Source of the DNA: Rhizobium sp. P38BS-XIX
GTDB taxonomy: Bacteria; Pseudomonadota; Alphaproteobacteria; Rhizobiales; Rhizobiaceae
NCBI RefSeq assembly: GCF_012641435.1
Contig: NZ_JABAIJ010000001.1
Coordinates: 1-64,000 of the forward strand
Length of the DNA: 64,000 nucleotides
Direction: 5' to 3'
Shown here piece by piece: positions 44,330-53,330 of the stretch; positions within the stretch are counted from its first letter, which is position 1, and each line of letters begins with the position of its first letter. The position numbers and the translations under genes are program-made. The notes under the pieces are model-generated. The model was given only the letters and a program-made list of their open reading frames with translations, ran no database searches and was not told the DNA's origin.

Positions 44330-45267
44330 CCTTTCATCATGCGTAGAATATGCATTCCCGCCGACTCGGCGAGGCCTTCCAGATCATAGCCGCCTTCGAG
44401 CAGGCTGACGACCCGGTTCTTGGCGCTTCGATCGGCGACTTCGAGCAACCGCCCGGTCGCCCAGTCGAAATCTTCGCCGGTCAGGTTCAATTGCGCTAGG
44501 GGATCGCGGTGATGGGCGTCGAAGCCGGCCGAGATGATGATGAGATCCGGGCTGAAATCGCTGAGCGCCGGCAAAACGCGGGATTTGAAGGCCTCACGAA
44601 ATTGATCCCCGCCCGTGTTGGGGGAGAGCGGCGCGTTGACGATGGTGTTGTGCGTGCCGCGATCATCCTTCTTGCCCGTGCCCGGATAAAGCGGCATCTG
44701 ATGGGTGGAGCAGAACAATACGGACGGATCGTCCCAGAATATATCCTGTGTACCGTTGCCGTGATGCACGTCCCAGTCGACGATGGCGACGCGTTCGGCG
44801 CCATGTGCCTTCTGCGCGTGGCGGGCGGCAATTGCGGCATTGTTGAAGAAGCAGAAGCCCATGGCCTTCGTCTTCTCCGCATGATGGCCCGGGGGACGTG
44901 CTGCGACGAAGACATTGTCCGCCGCGCCCGAAAAGACGTCGTCGACCGCCGCCATGGCGCCACCGACACCATGCATGATCGCTTGCAGCGTCTTCGGGCT
45001 GGCATAGGTATCGGCTTCGAGCTGGTTGATTTCGCCCTCATCGCCTCTGTCCGGCATGGAGCGCAGCACGAAATCCAGATGTTCTTCGGGATGTGCCAGC
45101 AGGATCGAATCCTCATGCGCGGCAGGGGCTTTCCGCCGGTCCAGCCGCTCGAAATTCGGATGCTCCAGGGCGATGTTCAGAGAGCGCAGCCGATCCGGTC
45201 GCTCGGGATGGCCGGGCGGGACAATGTGTTCAAGAAAGATCGGATGTTCGTAAAGACGTGTGCTCAT
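44326..45267 (-). CDS. Histone deacetylase family protein
   Basis: A 313-residue arginase/deacetylase-fold enzyme. It has the catalytic His pair in [17 protein letters not shown] and the zinc ligands in [16 protein letters not shown] and [13 protein letters not shown]. Bacterial members of this class often act on acetylpolyamines or acetoin-related substrates, which cannot be resolved here. The protein is upstream of xseB with a 4-base overlap. The N-terminus [14 protein letters not shown] and the conserved [10 protein letters not shown] motif fit the family start. Confidence 0.93.
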   Translation of the reverse strand: MSTRLYEHPIFLEHIVPPGHPERPDRLRSLNIALEHPNFERLDRRKAPAAHEDSILLAHPEEHLDFVLRSMPDRGDEGEINQLEADTYASPKTLQAIMHGVGGAMAAVDDVFSGAADNVFVAARPPGHHAEKTKAMGFCFFNNAAIAARHAQKAHGAERVAIVDWDVHHGNGTQDIFWDDPSVLFCSTHQMPLYPGTGKKDDRGTHNTIVNAPLSPNTGGDQFREAFKSRVLPALSDFSPDLIIISAGFDAHHRDPLAQLNLTGEDFDWATGRLLEVADRSAKNRVVSLLEGGYDLEGLAESAGMHILRMMKG

Positions 45268-45387
45268 GGGACCAATCTATAAATGACGTGTGACGCCTAT
45301 TACAGGACATGGACCATGTCACTACAATGTCAACAATCCATCTTAACCACTTTGGGATCGCGCCCGTTTACTTATCGAGGCCCGGTG

Positions 45388-45402
45388 TTAAGCTTTCATT
45401 AA
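45388..45402. promoter_or_regulatory. CtrA-like binding site upstream of the thioesterase-like gene
   Basis: TTAAGCTTTCATTAA is an exact TTAA-N7-TTAA, 32 bases before the start codon of the downstream gene. It is the only other exact match I found besides the site at 29650. Binding by CtrA is inferred from the consensus only. Confidence 0.5.
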
Positions 45403-45434
45403 GTCAGTACGGCGTCGGCCAGGGTTATTGCGTG

Positions 45435-45836
45435 ATGGCGAGAGTAGAACGATCCGATGTCATAGAGGTCAGGGTGCCGCCGCGCGATGTCGACCGGCAT
45501 GGCCAGATGTTCATCGCCTCCTACATCTCCCAGGCGGAAACGGCGCTCTCGAATTTCTGGCGCACGCGTCCGCTGGTCGACGATGAACCCATCTATATCG
45601 CCAGGAAAGCATCCTGCTCGCTGCATCGCGCCCTGCATTATGACGATCTCGCCCGCTTTTCGGTGAGCGTCAACAAGATCGGCGGCAAGTCGATCGGCTT
45701 CATGGTCATGGTCGAGACCGGCAATGAACTGGCGGCCGAGATCGAAATTCTCTGGATGGCCGTGCGCGGCGAAGAGCACGATCCGACATCGCTGCCGGAA
45801 GACACGCGAGACTGGCTCTACAAATACCTGACTTGA
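45435..45836 (+). CDS. Acyl-CoA thioesterase-like hotdog protein
   Basis: A 133-residue single hotdog domain. RVPPRDVDRHGQMFIASYIS and QAETALSNFW carry the hotdog helix, and the Asp of DVDRHG sits where 4-hydroxybenzoyl-CoA thioesterase-type enzymes have the catalytic Asp. The substrate is unknown. The ATG at 45435 is the first with family-like sequence; the open frame extends 42 residues further upstream but that part looks non-homologous and contains the CtrA-like site. The Shine-Dalgarno is poor (CAGGG 8-9 bases upstream). Confidence 0.82.
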   Translation: MARVERSDVIEVRVPPRDVDRHGQMFIASYISQAETALSNFWRTRPLVDDEPIYIARKASCSLHRALHYDDLARFSVSVNKIGGKSIGFMVMVETGNELAAEIEILWMAVRGEEHDPTSLPEDTRDWLYKYLT

Positions 45837-45890
45837 GCTGACTTAGAGGGCTTCATCGAGCAGCCGCGGAGCGCTTTTGCGCGCCATGCG

Positions 45891-46448
45891 CTAGCTTCGT
45901 TGTGGCAGAAGCGGATAGCCGGCCATAACGGCGCGGCCGACAAGGGCTGCGACGAACGCCTTGATGACATCACCCGGCACGAAGCCCAGCGAGCCGAGAA
46001 ACGCCTTGCTGAAGCCGATATTGATCGCCAGCCAGGCAATGCCGAAGGCATAGAGCACCACGACGCCGCCGATAACGGCCGCGATGAAAAAGCCCACGCC
46101 CTGCACGAGGCCGCTTTGTTCCGGTTTGACCAATTGCTCCGAGAGGTAGCCTGTTACGAGGGCTGCAAATATCCAGCCGACAAAGAAGCCGGCGGTCGGG
46201 CCCGCAAATACTGCAAGACCGCCGCGACCGCCCGACAGCACCGGCAGGCCGATCGAGACGAGCACCACCACCAGCAGGACGGCGATGGTGCCGCGTTTTG
46301 CGCCCAGCACCACACCCGACAGCATGATGCCGAGCGATTGGGCGGTGATTGGAACCGGAATGATGCCGATCGGGATCGGCGGCAGGAGGCCGAGCGCCAC
46401 GATGATGGCGGCAAAAAGCGCCGAAAGCACGAGGTCGCGGGTATTCAT
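45891..46448 (-). CDS. bioY: Biotin transporter substrate-specific component
   Basis: A 185-residue membrane protein with about six helices (MNTRDLVLSALFAAIIVALG onwards), matching BioY, the biotin-binding S component of the energy-coupling-factor transporter. The family segment GGRGGLAVFAGPTAGFFVGW is present near residue 75. GGAAGGAAC sits upstream of the start at 46448. It follows bioN by 28 bases as the last gene of bioM-bioN-bioY, an arrangement described in Sinorhizobium meliloti and Rhizobium etli. Confidence 0.94.
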   Translation of the reverse strand: MNTRDLVLSALFAAIIVALGLLPPIPIGIIPVPITAQSLGIMLSGVVLGAKRGTIAVLLVVVLVSIGLPVLSGGRGGLAVFAGPTAGFFVGWIFAALVTGYLSEQLVKPEQSGLVQGVGFFIAAVIGGVVVLYAFGIAWLAINIGFSKAFLGSLGFVPGDVIKAFVAALVGRAVMAGYPLLPQRS

Positions 46449-46476
46449 GGCGGTTCCTTCCAACAAAGACCCATGT

Positions 46477-47079
46477 TCATTGACGCCGAATCCCGCGCGC
46501 GTCAATCGCAGCGGCAATATTGTCGGCATCGCGTAGCGTCAGGATGATCAGCGGCGCAAGCGTGGTTGCCAGTCGAACCTTGATTCCACGTGCCTGATGC
46601 GCATCGCGGATCGCACGATAACGATCGAGAATCTCCGGCACGAAACGGATGACGAGGCCGATCGCAAGCCCGATATCGGCGGCCCTCAGCAGGCCGAGCC
46701 TTTCGAGCGGTGTGGCAAGCGCCGTGATCTCATCGATGAAGGCAGTCATTGAGGTTGTCGCCGTCACCGTGGCGGCGAACAGCGCAAGTGCGGTCAGGCG
46801 CAGCGCAGTGACGACTGCCGCGTGCAGCGGCCCGACGAGCGCCGCGAAAACCGCCAGAATGGCAATCGAGATCAGAATTGGCCGAAGCCGCTTCAGCGCC
46901 TCCGCGATCCGCAAGCCGCTGCGCAGATAAAGCGCGGCGCCGATAACGTTTGCGCCGACAAGAATAACGATCGACGAGGTAAGGAAAAGCACCACGCCGA
47001 ACGCCGTCAGGGCAAGCAACTTTATGCGCGGCGACAGCCGGTGCAGCCAGGTATCGACGTCGACATGCAGCGTCTGCAT
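46477..47079 (-). CDS. bioN: Biotin ECF transporter transmembrane component
   Basis: A 200-residue EcfT-family membrane protein with about four to five helices. The cytoplasmic coupling motif, with Ala-Arg-Gly, is visible in AIRDAHQARGIKVRLA (near residue 147); a second, DADNIAAAIDARGIRRQ, is at the C-terminus. It would link the BioM ATPase to BioY. Its ATG shares one base with the bioM stop (TGATG), so the genes are translationally coupled. Confidence 0.94.
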   Translation of the reverse strand: MQTLHVDVDTWLHRLSPRIKLLALTAFGVVLFLTSSIVILVGANVIGAALYLRSGLRIAEALKRLRPILISIAILAVFAALVGPLHAAVVTALRLTALALFAATVTATTSMTAFIDEITALATPLERLGLLRAADIGLAIGLVIRFVPEILDRYRAIRDAHQARGIKVRLATTLAPLIILTLRDADNIAAAIDARGIRRQ

Positions 47080-47756
47080 CAGCCTGCCAACTCCCTGTAG
47101 CGCGCGATCGCTTCCGCTGCGGGTGCATCGGCGACGAGACGGCCGCCATCAAAGAGCAGTACCCGCTCGAAATCCTCGAGCAGCGGCAGGTCATGGCTGA
47201 TGACGATGAGATTTTCCGGCAGCGACGCGATAGTCTTCTGCACGAGTGCCCTGTTCCTGAGATCAAGCTGATTGGTCGGCTCGTCCAGAATGAGAATGTC
47301 CGGACCGGTCACCAACACGGAGCATAGGGCCGCCATCTGCAGCTCGCCACCGGAAAGCTCATGCGCGCGCCTGCTCCCGAGATGGCTGACGCCAAAACGG
47401 CCCAGAATGCCCTCGACCGCCGCGTCGATCATCGCCTTGTCGTATCCGCGCGCTTTCAGCCCATAGGCGATGTCGTCGCGCACGATGGGCAGAATGATCT
47501 GGTTCTGCGGCGACTGGAAGATATAGCCGACTTTTCCGAGCACCTTGCCGGCATCGCCGACGGTATCGAGCCCATCGACCACGACACGGCCGGTCGTCGG
47601 CTTGACGAGCCCATTGATCAGCCGCGCAAAGGTCGTCTTGCCGGAACCGTTGAGACCGATCACGCCGATGCGGCGCTCTTTAAGCGCGAGACTTAACGGA
47701 AACAGCGCGGTGCGCTTGCCGTAATCGACGCCGGCATTGTCGAAGCGGATATCCAA
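47079..47756 (-). CDS. bioM: Biotin ECF transporter ATP-binding protein
   Basis: A 225-residue ABC ATPase. Walker A is GLNGSGKTTFA (near residue 34), the Q-loop FQSPQNQI follows, the signature motif is ELSGGELQMAAL, and Walker B is ILILDEPTNQLD with the switch His in VISHDLPLLEDF. This is the EcfA-type pattern. No BioR-like palindrome (TTATCTATAA type) could be found in the 47757-47863 region, so its regulation is unclear. It is the first gene of bioM-bioN-bioY. Confidence 0.94.
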   Translation of the reverse strand: MDIRFDNAGVDYGKRTALFPLSLALKERRIGVIGLNGSGKTTFARLINGLVKPTTGRVVVDGLDTVGDAGKVLGKVGYIFQSPQNQIILPIVRDDIAYGLKARGYDKAMIDAAVEGILGRFGVSHLGSRRAHELSGGELQMAALCSVLVTGPDILILDEPTNQLDLRNRALVQKTIASLPENLIVISHDLPLLEDFERVLLFDGGRLVADAPAAEAIARYRELAG

Positions 47757-47863
47757 GCACTTTCCCTGTTCAATAACGTGATCGCGGACCTATAACGCAT
47801 CGTCCGGATTTATCAAATCGGCGCCTCTTTGAAAGCATGGGAATTTATGCCTATGATTGGGCC

Positions 47864-49054
47864 ATGACGAATCTGCTCTCGAATCGCGATGCCCGCCGCG
47901 TGTTCCTTGCCAGGCAGGGGCTCGCCAATCCGCCGAACCGCGCCTTGACCAAGGCAGGCTTGCTGCAACTCATCCACGACATCGGCTTTGTGCAGGTGGA
48001 CAGCATCGCCACCGTCGAGCGCGCCCATCACCAGATCCTGTTTTCGCGCAACCAGACCTATCGGCGCGAACACCTGACCGAACTTCTGGAGAAGGATGGC
48101 GCGCTTTTCGAGAACTGGACGCACGATGCCTCCATCCTGCCGAGCGCCTTCTTCGTCTACTGGAAGCATCGCTTCCGACGTGAGGATGAAGCGATCATCG
48201 CACGATGGCGCAAATGGCGCGGGGAGGGTTTCGAGGCGGCGTTCGAAGAAACCTACGAGCGCGTGCTGACGAATGGCGCGATCACCGCCCGCGAGGTCAA
48301 GGCGGAGGATCATGTCTCGGGCGGCTGGTGGAACTGGCACCCCAATAAGACGGCGCTCGAGTATTTCTGGCGCACCGGCAAGTTCGCGATTGCCGGCCGC
48401 ACGAATTTCCAGAAGGTCTATGACCTCGTGGAGCGTGTCTTGCCGAGCCATTTCCATGAGCCGGAAGTCGAGCACGACGAATTTGTCGACTGGGCTTGCC
48501 GCAGCGCGCTGCAGCGCCTCGGCTTTGCGACTTCGGGCGAGATCGCCGCCTTCTGGGATCTGGTGACCCCGCAGGAGGCCAAGACCTGGGTAGAGACGCA
48601 TCGCGACGAACTCACAGATATATTGATCGAACCCGCCGGTAGCGGCAAGCCAAGGTTGTCCTTCGCCTTCCTCGATTTCCACGAAACGCTCGATGCGCAC
48701 GCCGAAGCGCCGGCGCGCATCCGCGTTCTCAGCCCATTTGATCCCACGCTGCGGGACCGCAATCGTACCGAACGTCTCTTCGGCTTCTTCTACCGCATCG
48801 AGATTTTCGTACCTGAACCGAAGCGCGAATACGGCTACTACGTCTTTCCGTTGCTGGAAGGAGACCGTCTGATTGGCCGGATTGATATGAAGGCCGACCG
48901 CAAGGCCGGCACACTCGATGTCAAGCGCCTCTGGCTGGAGCCGGGCGTCAAGGCATCGGCTGGCCGGCTTGAGAAATTGGAGGCGGAGCTGGAGCGTCTT
49001 GCGCGCTTCACCGGCGTCGAAAAGGTCGTATTTCTTGAAGGCTGGCGCGGCTAG
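47864..49054 (+). CDS. YcaQ-type winged-helix DNA glycosylase
   Basis: A 396-residue protein of the HTH_42/YcaQ family, which in E. coli unhooks interstrand cross-links and alkylated bases. The catalytic-type QxD motif is in GFVQVDSIATVERAHH (near residue 45-60), and ENWTHDASILP, WWNWHPNKTALEYFWRTGK and SPFDPTLRDRNRTERLFGF are characteristic. The C-terminal region completes the three winged-helix fold. An in-frame ATG 9 codons upstream (47837) is possible; the shorter start aligns better with typical N-termini (few residues before LSNRDARR). It is divergent from bioM. Confidence 0.87.
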   Translation: MTNLLSNRDARRVFLARQGLANPPNRALTKAGLLQLIHDIGFVQVDSIATVERAHHQILFSRNQTYRREHLTELLEKDGALFENWTHDASILPSAFFVYWKHRFRREDEAIIARWRKWRGEGFEAAFEETYERVLTNGAITAREVKAEDHVSGGWWNWHPNKTALEYFWRTGKFAIAGRTNFQKVYDLVERVLPSHFHEPEVEHDEFVDWACRSALQRLGFATSGEIAAFWDLVTPQEAKTWVETHRDELTDILIEPAGSGKPRLSFAFLDFHETLDAHAEAPARIRVLSPFDPTLRDRNRTERLFGFFYRIEIFVPEPKREYGYYVFPLLEGDRLIGRIDMKADRKAGTLDVKRLWLEPGVKASAGRLEKLEAELERLARFTGVEKVVFLEGWRG

Positions 49055-49192
49055 CGAGCCTTCTGCGGAGAGGTAGGGCGGAACGCATGTGCAAGTGACA
49101 CTTTTCTGGCTCTGAAGACTGAGGCGATCAATCGGCTTGGTCGTCACACAAGGGAAGTCAGGCCGAGGCGCCTGCGAAGAAGGGAGGGTTCT

Positions 49193-49759
49193 TTGTCTGT
49201 GCCAATTCTCGAGGGTCGCAATGTCAGGCTTCGTCCGCCATGCTCCGACGATGCCGATGTGCGTTTCGCCCTCGGCACGAATGCCGAGATCTCGGAGATG
49301 TACGGCATCAACAAGGAAGATATCAAACCGATCACGCGCGAAGGTGCTGTCAGGTGGGTGCAATGGTTCGATAAACGTCCGCATGCCTGGGTCATTGAAA
49401 TCAACGGCGCCTTTGCCGGCGAAATCAGATTGGACAACGTGAACGCGCAGGACAAGCGCGCGACGATGGCGATCGGCATCAACAATCCCGCATTGCTCGG
49501 CAAAGGCTTCGGAACCGAGGCAATCACCATTTTACTGCGCCATGCCTTTGGCGAGATGGCACTCCACCGCATCGGAATACGCGTGCTCGCCTACAACAAG
49601 CGCGCCATTCGCGCCTACGAAAAATGCGGCTTTATCATCGAGGGAAGAGAGCGTGAAACCGCTTACGTCAACGGCCGCTGGCACGACGATATCATGATGG
49701 GCCTGCTGGATCGCGAGTTTCACACACACGATGCCGTTCATCCATCAAGCGGCAAATGA
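49193..49759 (+). CDS. GNAT family N-acetyltransferase (RimJ/RimL-like)
   Basis: A 188-residue GNAT with ILEGRNVRLRPPCSDDADVRF at the N-terminus, an acetyl-CoA-binding loop in NPALLGKGFGTEAITILLRHAF (near residue 98) and LAYNKRAIRAYEKCGFIIEGRERE near 130. The type resembles RimJ/RimL protein N-acetyltransferases, but the substrate is undefined. It starts at TTG (49193), supported by GGGAGGG 5 bases upstream; the GTG two codons later is a weaker option. Confidence 0.88.
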   Translation: MSVPILEGRNVRLRPPCSDDADVRFALGTNAEISEMYGINKEDIKPITREGAVRWVQWFDKRPHAWVIEINGAFAGEIRLDNVNAQDKRATMAIGINNPALLGKGFGTEAITILLRHAFGEMALHRIGIRVLAYNKRAIRAYEKCGFIIEGRERETAYVNGRWHDDIMMGLLDREFHTHDAVHPSSGK

Positions 49760-49771
49760 CATTGACCATGG

Positions 49772-49801
49772 TCCGTTGCGATGGTGGACAACCGCAACGG
49801 A
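49772..49801. terminator. Hairpin between GNAT and ribBA genes
   Basis: A perfect 9-bp stem (49772-49780 TCCGTTGCG, 49793-49801 CGCAACGGA) with a 12-base loop lies between these convergent genes, 13 bases after the GNAT stop. No T-run follows on either strand, so its role as a terminator is tentative. Confidence 0.45.
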
Positions 49802-49823
49802 TGAGCTGGGCAACAAAAGCCGA

Positions 49824-50927
49824 TTAGCAGATCTCGGTCTTGGCGATCTTGATGCCGAAGCCTTCCAGGCCGACGTAGTGGCGTTCGCGGCTGGTCATCA
49901 GTTTGATCGAGCTGACGCCGAGGTCCTTCAGGATCTGTGCGCCAAGTCCGATTTCGAGCCATTCGCTTTCGCGTGACTTGGCTTCGGCATGGGCTTCGCG
50001 ATCCGTCTGGCGTGACTTGCGGCCATTGTCGACATGGCCTACGCCAACGGAGCCTTCGCGCAGGTAGACGATGATGCCGCGGCCCTCTTCGGCGATCTTC
50101 TTCATGTAGAAATCGACCGGGCTGCTCTTGCCGAAAATATCGTCTGCCACGTTTTCCGGATGCAGGCGCACCGGAATGTCGATGCCGTCGCGGATATCGC
50201 CGAAGACGACGGCCAGATGCTGCATCGGATCCCAAGGCAGGGAATAGGTATGGGCACGCGCCTTGCCGAACGGCGTCTCGATGTCGAAGCTCGCACCGAG
50301 TTCGATCAGCGTTTCCTTGCGCTGGCGATAGGCGATGAGGTCGGCCACCGAGACGAGCTTCAGCCCATGCTGTTCGGCAAAGCTGACGACCTGCTGGCCA
50401 CGCGTGACGGTGCCATCGTCGTTGACGAGTTCGCAGATGACGCCGATCGGTGGCAGGCCGGCAAGCTTGCAGAGGTCAACGGCAGCTTCCGTGTGGCCGG
50501 ACCGCATGAGGACGCCGCCTTCGCGGGCAACGAGCGGAAAGATGTGGCCGGGACGGACGAAATCCGTGGGGCCGACATTCGGGTTGGCGAGATTGCGCAC
50601 TGTCAGCGTGCGGTCGTCGGCGGAAATGCCTGTCGTGGTGCCGTGCTTGAAGTCGACGGAAACGGTGAAGGCGGTGGTGTGGGCGGAATCGTTCTCCGCC
50701 ACCATGGCATTGAGATTGAGACGCTTGGCTTCTTCACGCGGCATCGGCGTGCAGACGATGCCGGAAGTGTGCCGGACGATGAAAGCCATCTTTTCGGCCG
50801 TGCAATGAACCGCAGCGACGATCAGGTCGCCTTCGTTTTCGCGGTCGTTGTCATCCATGACGACGACGATCTCGCCGGCCTCGAAGGCCCTGATAGCATC
50901 GACAACACGCTTCTGGTCGTAAGGCAT
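49824..50927 (-). CDS. ribB: 3,4-dihydroxy-2-butanone-4-phosphate synthase with degenerate GTP cyclohydrolase II domain
   Basis: A 367-residue fusion protein. The N-terminal RibB domain (about 1-205) is intact, with the acidic loop DDNDRENEGDLI, RPGHIFPLVAREGGVL and SGHTEAAVDL. It makes the four-carbon riboflavin precursor from ribulose 5-phosphate. The C-terminal part (about 210-365) has the RibA fold, visible in KIAEEGRGIIVYLREG, but where active RibA enzymes have the zinc cysteines (CLTGD and CDCG types) this protein has NVADDIFGKSSPVDF, with no cysteine. GTP cyclohydrolase II activity is therefore not expected, and a separate ribA would be needed. It lies 10 bases downstream of aroC. Confidence 0.93.
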   Translation of the reverse strand: MPYDQKRVVDAIRAFEAGEIVVVMDDNDRENEGDLIVAAVHCTAEKMAFIVRHTSGIVCTPMPREEAKRLNLNAMVAENDSAHTTAFTVSVDFKHGTTTGISADDRTLTVRNLANPNVGPTDFVRPGHIFPLVAREGGVLMRSGHTEAAVDLCKLAGLPPIGVICELVNDDGTVTRGQQVVSFAEQHGLKLVSVADLIAYRQRKETLIELGASFDIETPFGKARAHTYSLPWDPMQHLAVVFGDIRDGIDIPVRLHPENVADDIFGKSSPVDFYMKKIAEEGRGIIVYLREGSVGVGHVDNGRKSRQTDREAHAEAKSRESEWLEIGLGAQILKDLGVSSIKLMTSRERHYVGLEGFGIKIAKTEIC

Positions 50928-50937
50928 CTCGAAATTC

Positions 50938-52035
50938 CTATCTCTGCTGGCCCGTCTGGCCGCGATCCCTCAGATAATGGTCGGCAACGGCGCAGGCAAC
51001 CATGGCCTCGCCGATCGGCACGGCACGAATGCCGACGCATGGATCGTGGCGGCCCTTGGTGCGCACATCGACATTGTTGCCATCGGCATCGATCGACTGG
51101 CGTTCTGTCAGGATCGACGAGGTCGGCTTGATGGCGAAGCGCGCGACCACCGGCTCGCCGGTGGAGATGCCGCCCAGAATGCCGCCTGCGTGATTGGAGA
51201 GGAAGATACGCTTGCCGTCATTGCCCATGCGCATCTCGTCGGCATTTTCTTCGCCGGTCAGTTCTGCGGATGCGAAGCCTTCGCCGATTTCGACGCCCTT
51301 GACGGCGTTGATCGACATCAGCAACGACGCGATGTCCTGATCGAGCTTGCCGTAGATCGGCGCTCCGAGACCCGCAGGCACGCCTTCTGCAATGACTTCC
51401 ACCACGGCGCCGACCGAAGAGCCGGCCTTGCGAATGCCGTCGAGATATTCTTCCCACACCGGCACGATCGCAGGATCGGGCGCGAAGAACGGGTTCTGGT
51501 CCACCTGAGCCCAATCCCAATTGGCGCGGTTGATCTTGTGCTTGCCGATCTGCACCAGTGCGCCGCGGATCGTTGCGCCGGGCACAACGAGGCGGGCGAT
51601 GCCGCCGGCTGCAACGCGTGCGGCCGTCTCGCGGGCAGACGAACGGCCGCCGCCGCGATAGTCGCGGATGCCATATTTGACGTCATAGGTATAGTCGGCA
51701 TGGCCCGGGCGGTAACGCTTGGCGATCTCGCCATAGTCCTTGGAGCGCTGGTCGGTGTTCTCGATTAGCATCGAGATCGGTGTCCCGGTCGAGATCATCG
51801 TCTCGCCGTCCTCGTCGAACATCACGCCCGATAGCACCTTGACGAGATCGTCTTCGCGTCGCTGCGTGACAAACCGGGATTGTCCCGGCTTGCGCTTGTC
51901 GAGCCAGACCTGAAGATCCTCCAGCTTGAAGCGGAGGCCGGGAGGGCAGCCGTCGACGACGCAGCCGAGCGCCGGACCATGGCTTTCGCCCCAGGTGGTG
52001 ACGCGGAAGAGGTGACCGAATGTGTTGTGCGACAT
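50938..52035 (-). CDS. aroC: Chorismate synthase
   Basis: A 365-residue FMN-dependent enzyme that converts 5-enolpyruvylshikimate 3-phosphate to chorismate in the aromatic pathway. [20 protein letters not shown] is the diagnostic N-terminus, and [18 protein letters not shown] and [18 protein letters not shown] ([14 protein letters not shown]) segments are clear. The start at 52035 gives the usual length; an in-frame extension of 26 residues upstream is non-homologous. It is 10 bases upstream of ribBA, so the two are likely co-transcribed. Confidence 0.96.
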   Translation of the reverse strand: MSHNTFGHLFRVTTWGESHGPALGCVVDGCPPGLRFKLEDLQVWLDKRKPGQSRFVTQRREDDLVKVLSGVMFDEDGETMISTGTPISMLIENTDQRSKDYGEIAKRYRPGHADYTYDVKYGIRDYRGGGRSSARETAARVAAGGIARLVVPGATIRGALVQIGKHKINRANWDWAQVDQNPFFAPDPAIVPVWEEYLDGIRKAGSSVGAVVEVIAEGVPAGLGAPIYGKLDQDIASLLMSINAVKGVEIGEGFASAELTGEENADEMRMGNDGKRIFLSNHAGGILGGISTGEPVVARFAIKPTSSILTERQSIDADGNNVDVRTKGRHDPCVGIRAVPIGEAMVACAVADHYLRDRGQTGQQR

Positions 52036-52344
52036 GGAAAACGACCAGCTTGGTGCGGACTGACAGGCAGGCCGCGTCTTTTCTCTTGCAATTGCGGCCC
52101 ACTCATAGGCCAAAATGCCGGCAAGACAAAATCTTTCTTTCGGCGATCGAAGAAACGATCTTCAGCATAATCTGCTGCCTGCCATCATCATGGTAAACAA
52201 AGATTAATCCGAATTGTGGATTGTGACGATGCATTCACCAATTAGGCGAGCCTAGCCATTATTGGGGGCAACTTCCGCCATATTCACCGTGTTTTCTACA
52301 CTCCATAAGAGATCACGAGCAAATTGACCTGAAGGGTAACGACC
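52036..52344. other. Intergenic region between aroC and the DUF1344 gene
   Basis: This 309-base divergent gap contains both promoters but no convincing gene, RNA or strong repeat. A short hairpin (GAAG-7-CTTC, about 52149-52163) is the only local structure seen. Confidence 0.5.
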
Positions 52345-52605
52345 ATGCGCTTTTTTGTTGCGACGCTTTTGGCCACGGCAGCCTTGCTTGCGCCCGTCGC
52401 GGGCTTTGCCGAAAGCGCAGATGTCGAATCCACCATCAAGAAGGTCGATACGAAAAACTTCAGCATCACCCTCGATGACGGCAAGAACTATCAGGTGCCG
52501 GAAGATTTCGATTTCAATGGTCTGAAGGCCGGCGTCAAGGTCGTGGTTTTCTACACCGAAGTCGACGGCAAGCGCGTCGTCAACGATCTCGATATCGTTC
52601 AGTAA
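52345..52605 (+). CDS. DUF1344 small exported protein
   Basis: An 86-residue protein with a Sec signal peptide (FVATLLATAALLAPVAGFA, cleavage near residue 22). The mature domain of about 64 residues is beta-rich, with VESTIKKVDTKNFSITLDDG and KAGVKVVVFYTEVDGKR. This fits DUF1344, a small periplasmic domain with no known function. The start has AAGGGTAAC upstream. It is flanked by convergent minus-strand genes and seems to be a single-gene unit. Confidence 0.85.
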   Translation: MRFFVATLLATAALLAPVAGFAESADVESTIKKVDTKNFSITLDDGKNYQVPEDFDFNGLKAGVKVVVFYTEVDGKRVVNDLDIVQ

Positions 52606-52716
52606 TCAGGCGATACCGCCGGCAAATTGACGGCGCTCGAGAGTACGCTTGCGTCGCTGACGCGTTTCCTCACGCAATTCCCGGCAGAACCCGCTGCCGT
52701 GCATCTCAGGAATCAT

Positions 52717-53313
52717 TTAGACCCAGCCGATGATCTTCATGTCCAGATCGACTTTCAGGATCTGATCCTGATGGATCGGAATGTCGGCCGCTTCTTCCTT
52801 GGCAATATCGCCTACCAGACGAAACAGTGTCCGAATGACGCCGCCATGCGTGACGCAAACGGTCGGGCGTTCGACTGAAGTCAGCCAAGAGCCCACACGC
52901 CAGGAGAGGATCTCGTAGCTTTCGGCATCTTCGCCCGGAGGAATGAAGTCCCATTTGCCGGCCTTGCGCTCGGCAAGACGCTCTGGCTCGGAGATCTTCA
53001 GTTCCTTGAGCGTAAAACCTTCCCAGGCGCCGAAGGAGACTTCGACGAGCCTTTCGTCCGTGCGGTAATCCTTGGGAGGGCGTTCCATGGCCTCGCGCAT
53101 GATTTCCATCGTCTCGCGCGTACGCCGCAAGGGACTTGCGACGAAATCGAACGGCTGGCCTTCGAATGTCAGGATTTCGCCGAGGTCGATGCCGTTCTGG
53201 CGCGCCTGTTCGCGGCCGATGGCGTTGAGGTCGATGTCCTTCTGCCCCTGCAGACGGCGCTCGGCATTCCAGTCGGTCTGACCGTGACGGATCACATAGA
53301 GGATTGGCGACAC
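52717..53313 (-). CDS. Histidine phosphatase family protein (phosphoglycerate mutase-like)
   Basis: A 198-residue member of the histidine phosphatase superfamily. The catalytic RHG motif is in LYVIRHGQTDWNAERRLQG, and the second His is in PTVCVTHGGVIRTLF, near residue 154. Substrate cannot be read from sequence; the small size fits GpmB/CobC-like phosphatases rather than the main dPGM. It lies 17 bases downstream of fabI on the same strand, probably one transcript. Confidence 0.93.
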   Translation of the reverse strand: MSPILYVIRHGQTDWNAERRLQGQKDIDLNAIGREQARQNGIDLGEILTFEGQPFDFVASPLRRTRETMEIMREAMERPPKDYRTDERLVEVSFGAWEGFTLKELKISEPERLAERKAGKWDFIPPGEDAESYEILSWRVGSWLTSVERPTVCVTHGGVIRTLFRLVGDIAKEEAADIPIHQDQILKVDLDMKIIGWV

Positions 53314-53330
53314 GGTCAGATTCCTGTTGA

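Noticed and set aside
47757..47863. BioR operator before bioM
   Set aside because: Only a loose TTATAG half-match is present; the TTATCTATAA-type palindrome is not found.
47813..49384. Antisense open frame across the YcaQ-type gene (523 codons)
   Set aside because: Shadow frame without motifs, opposite a conserved glycosylase-like sequence.
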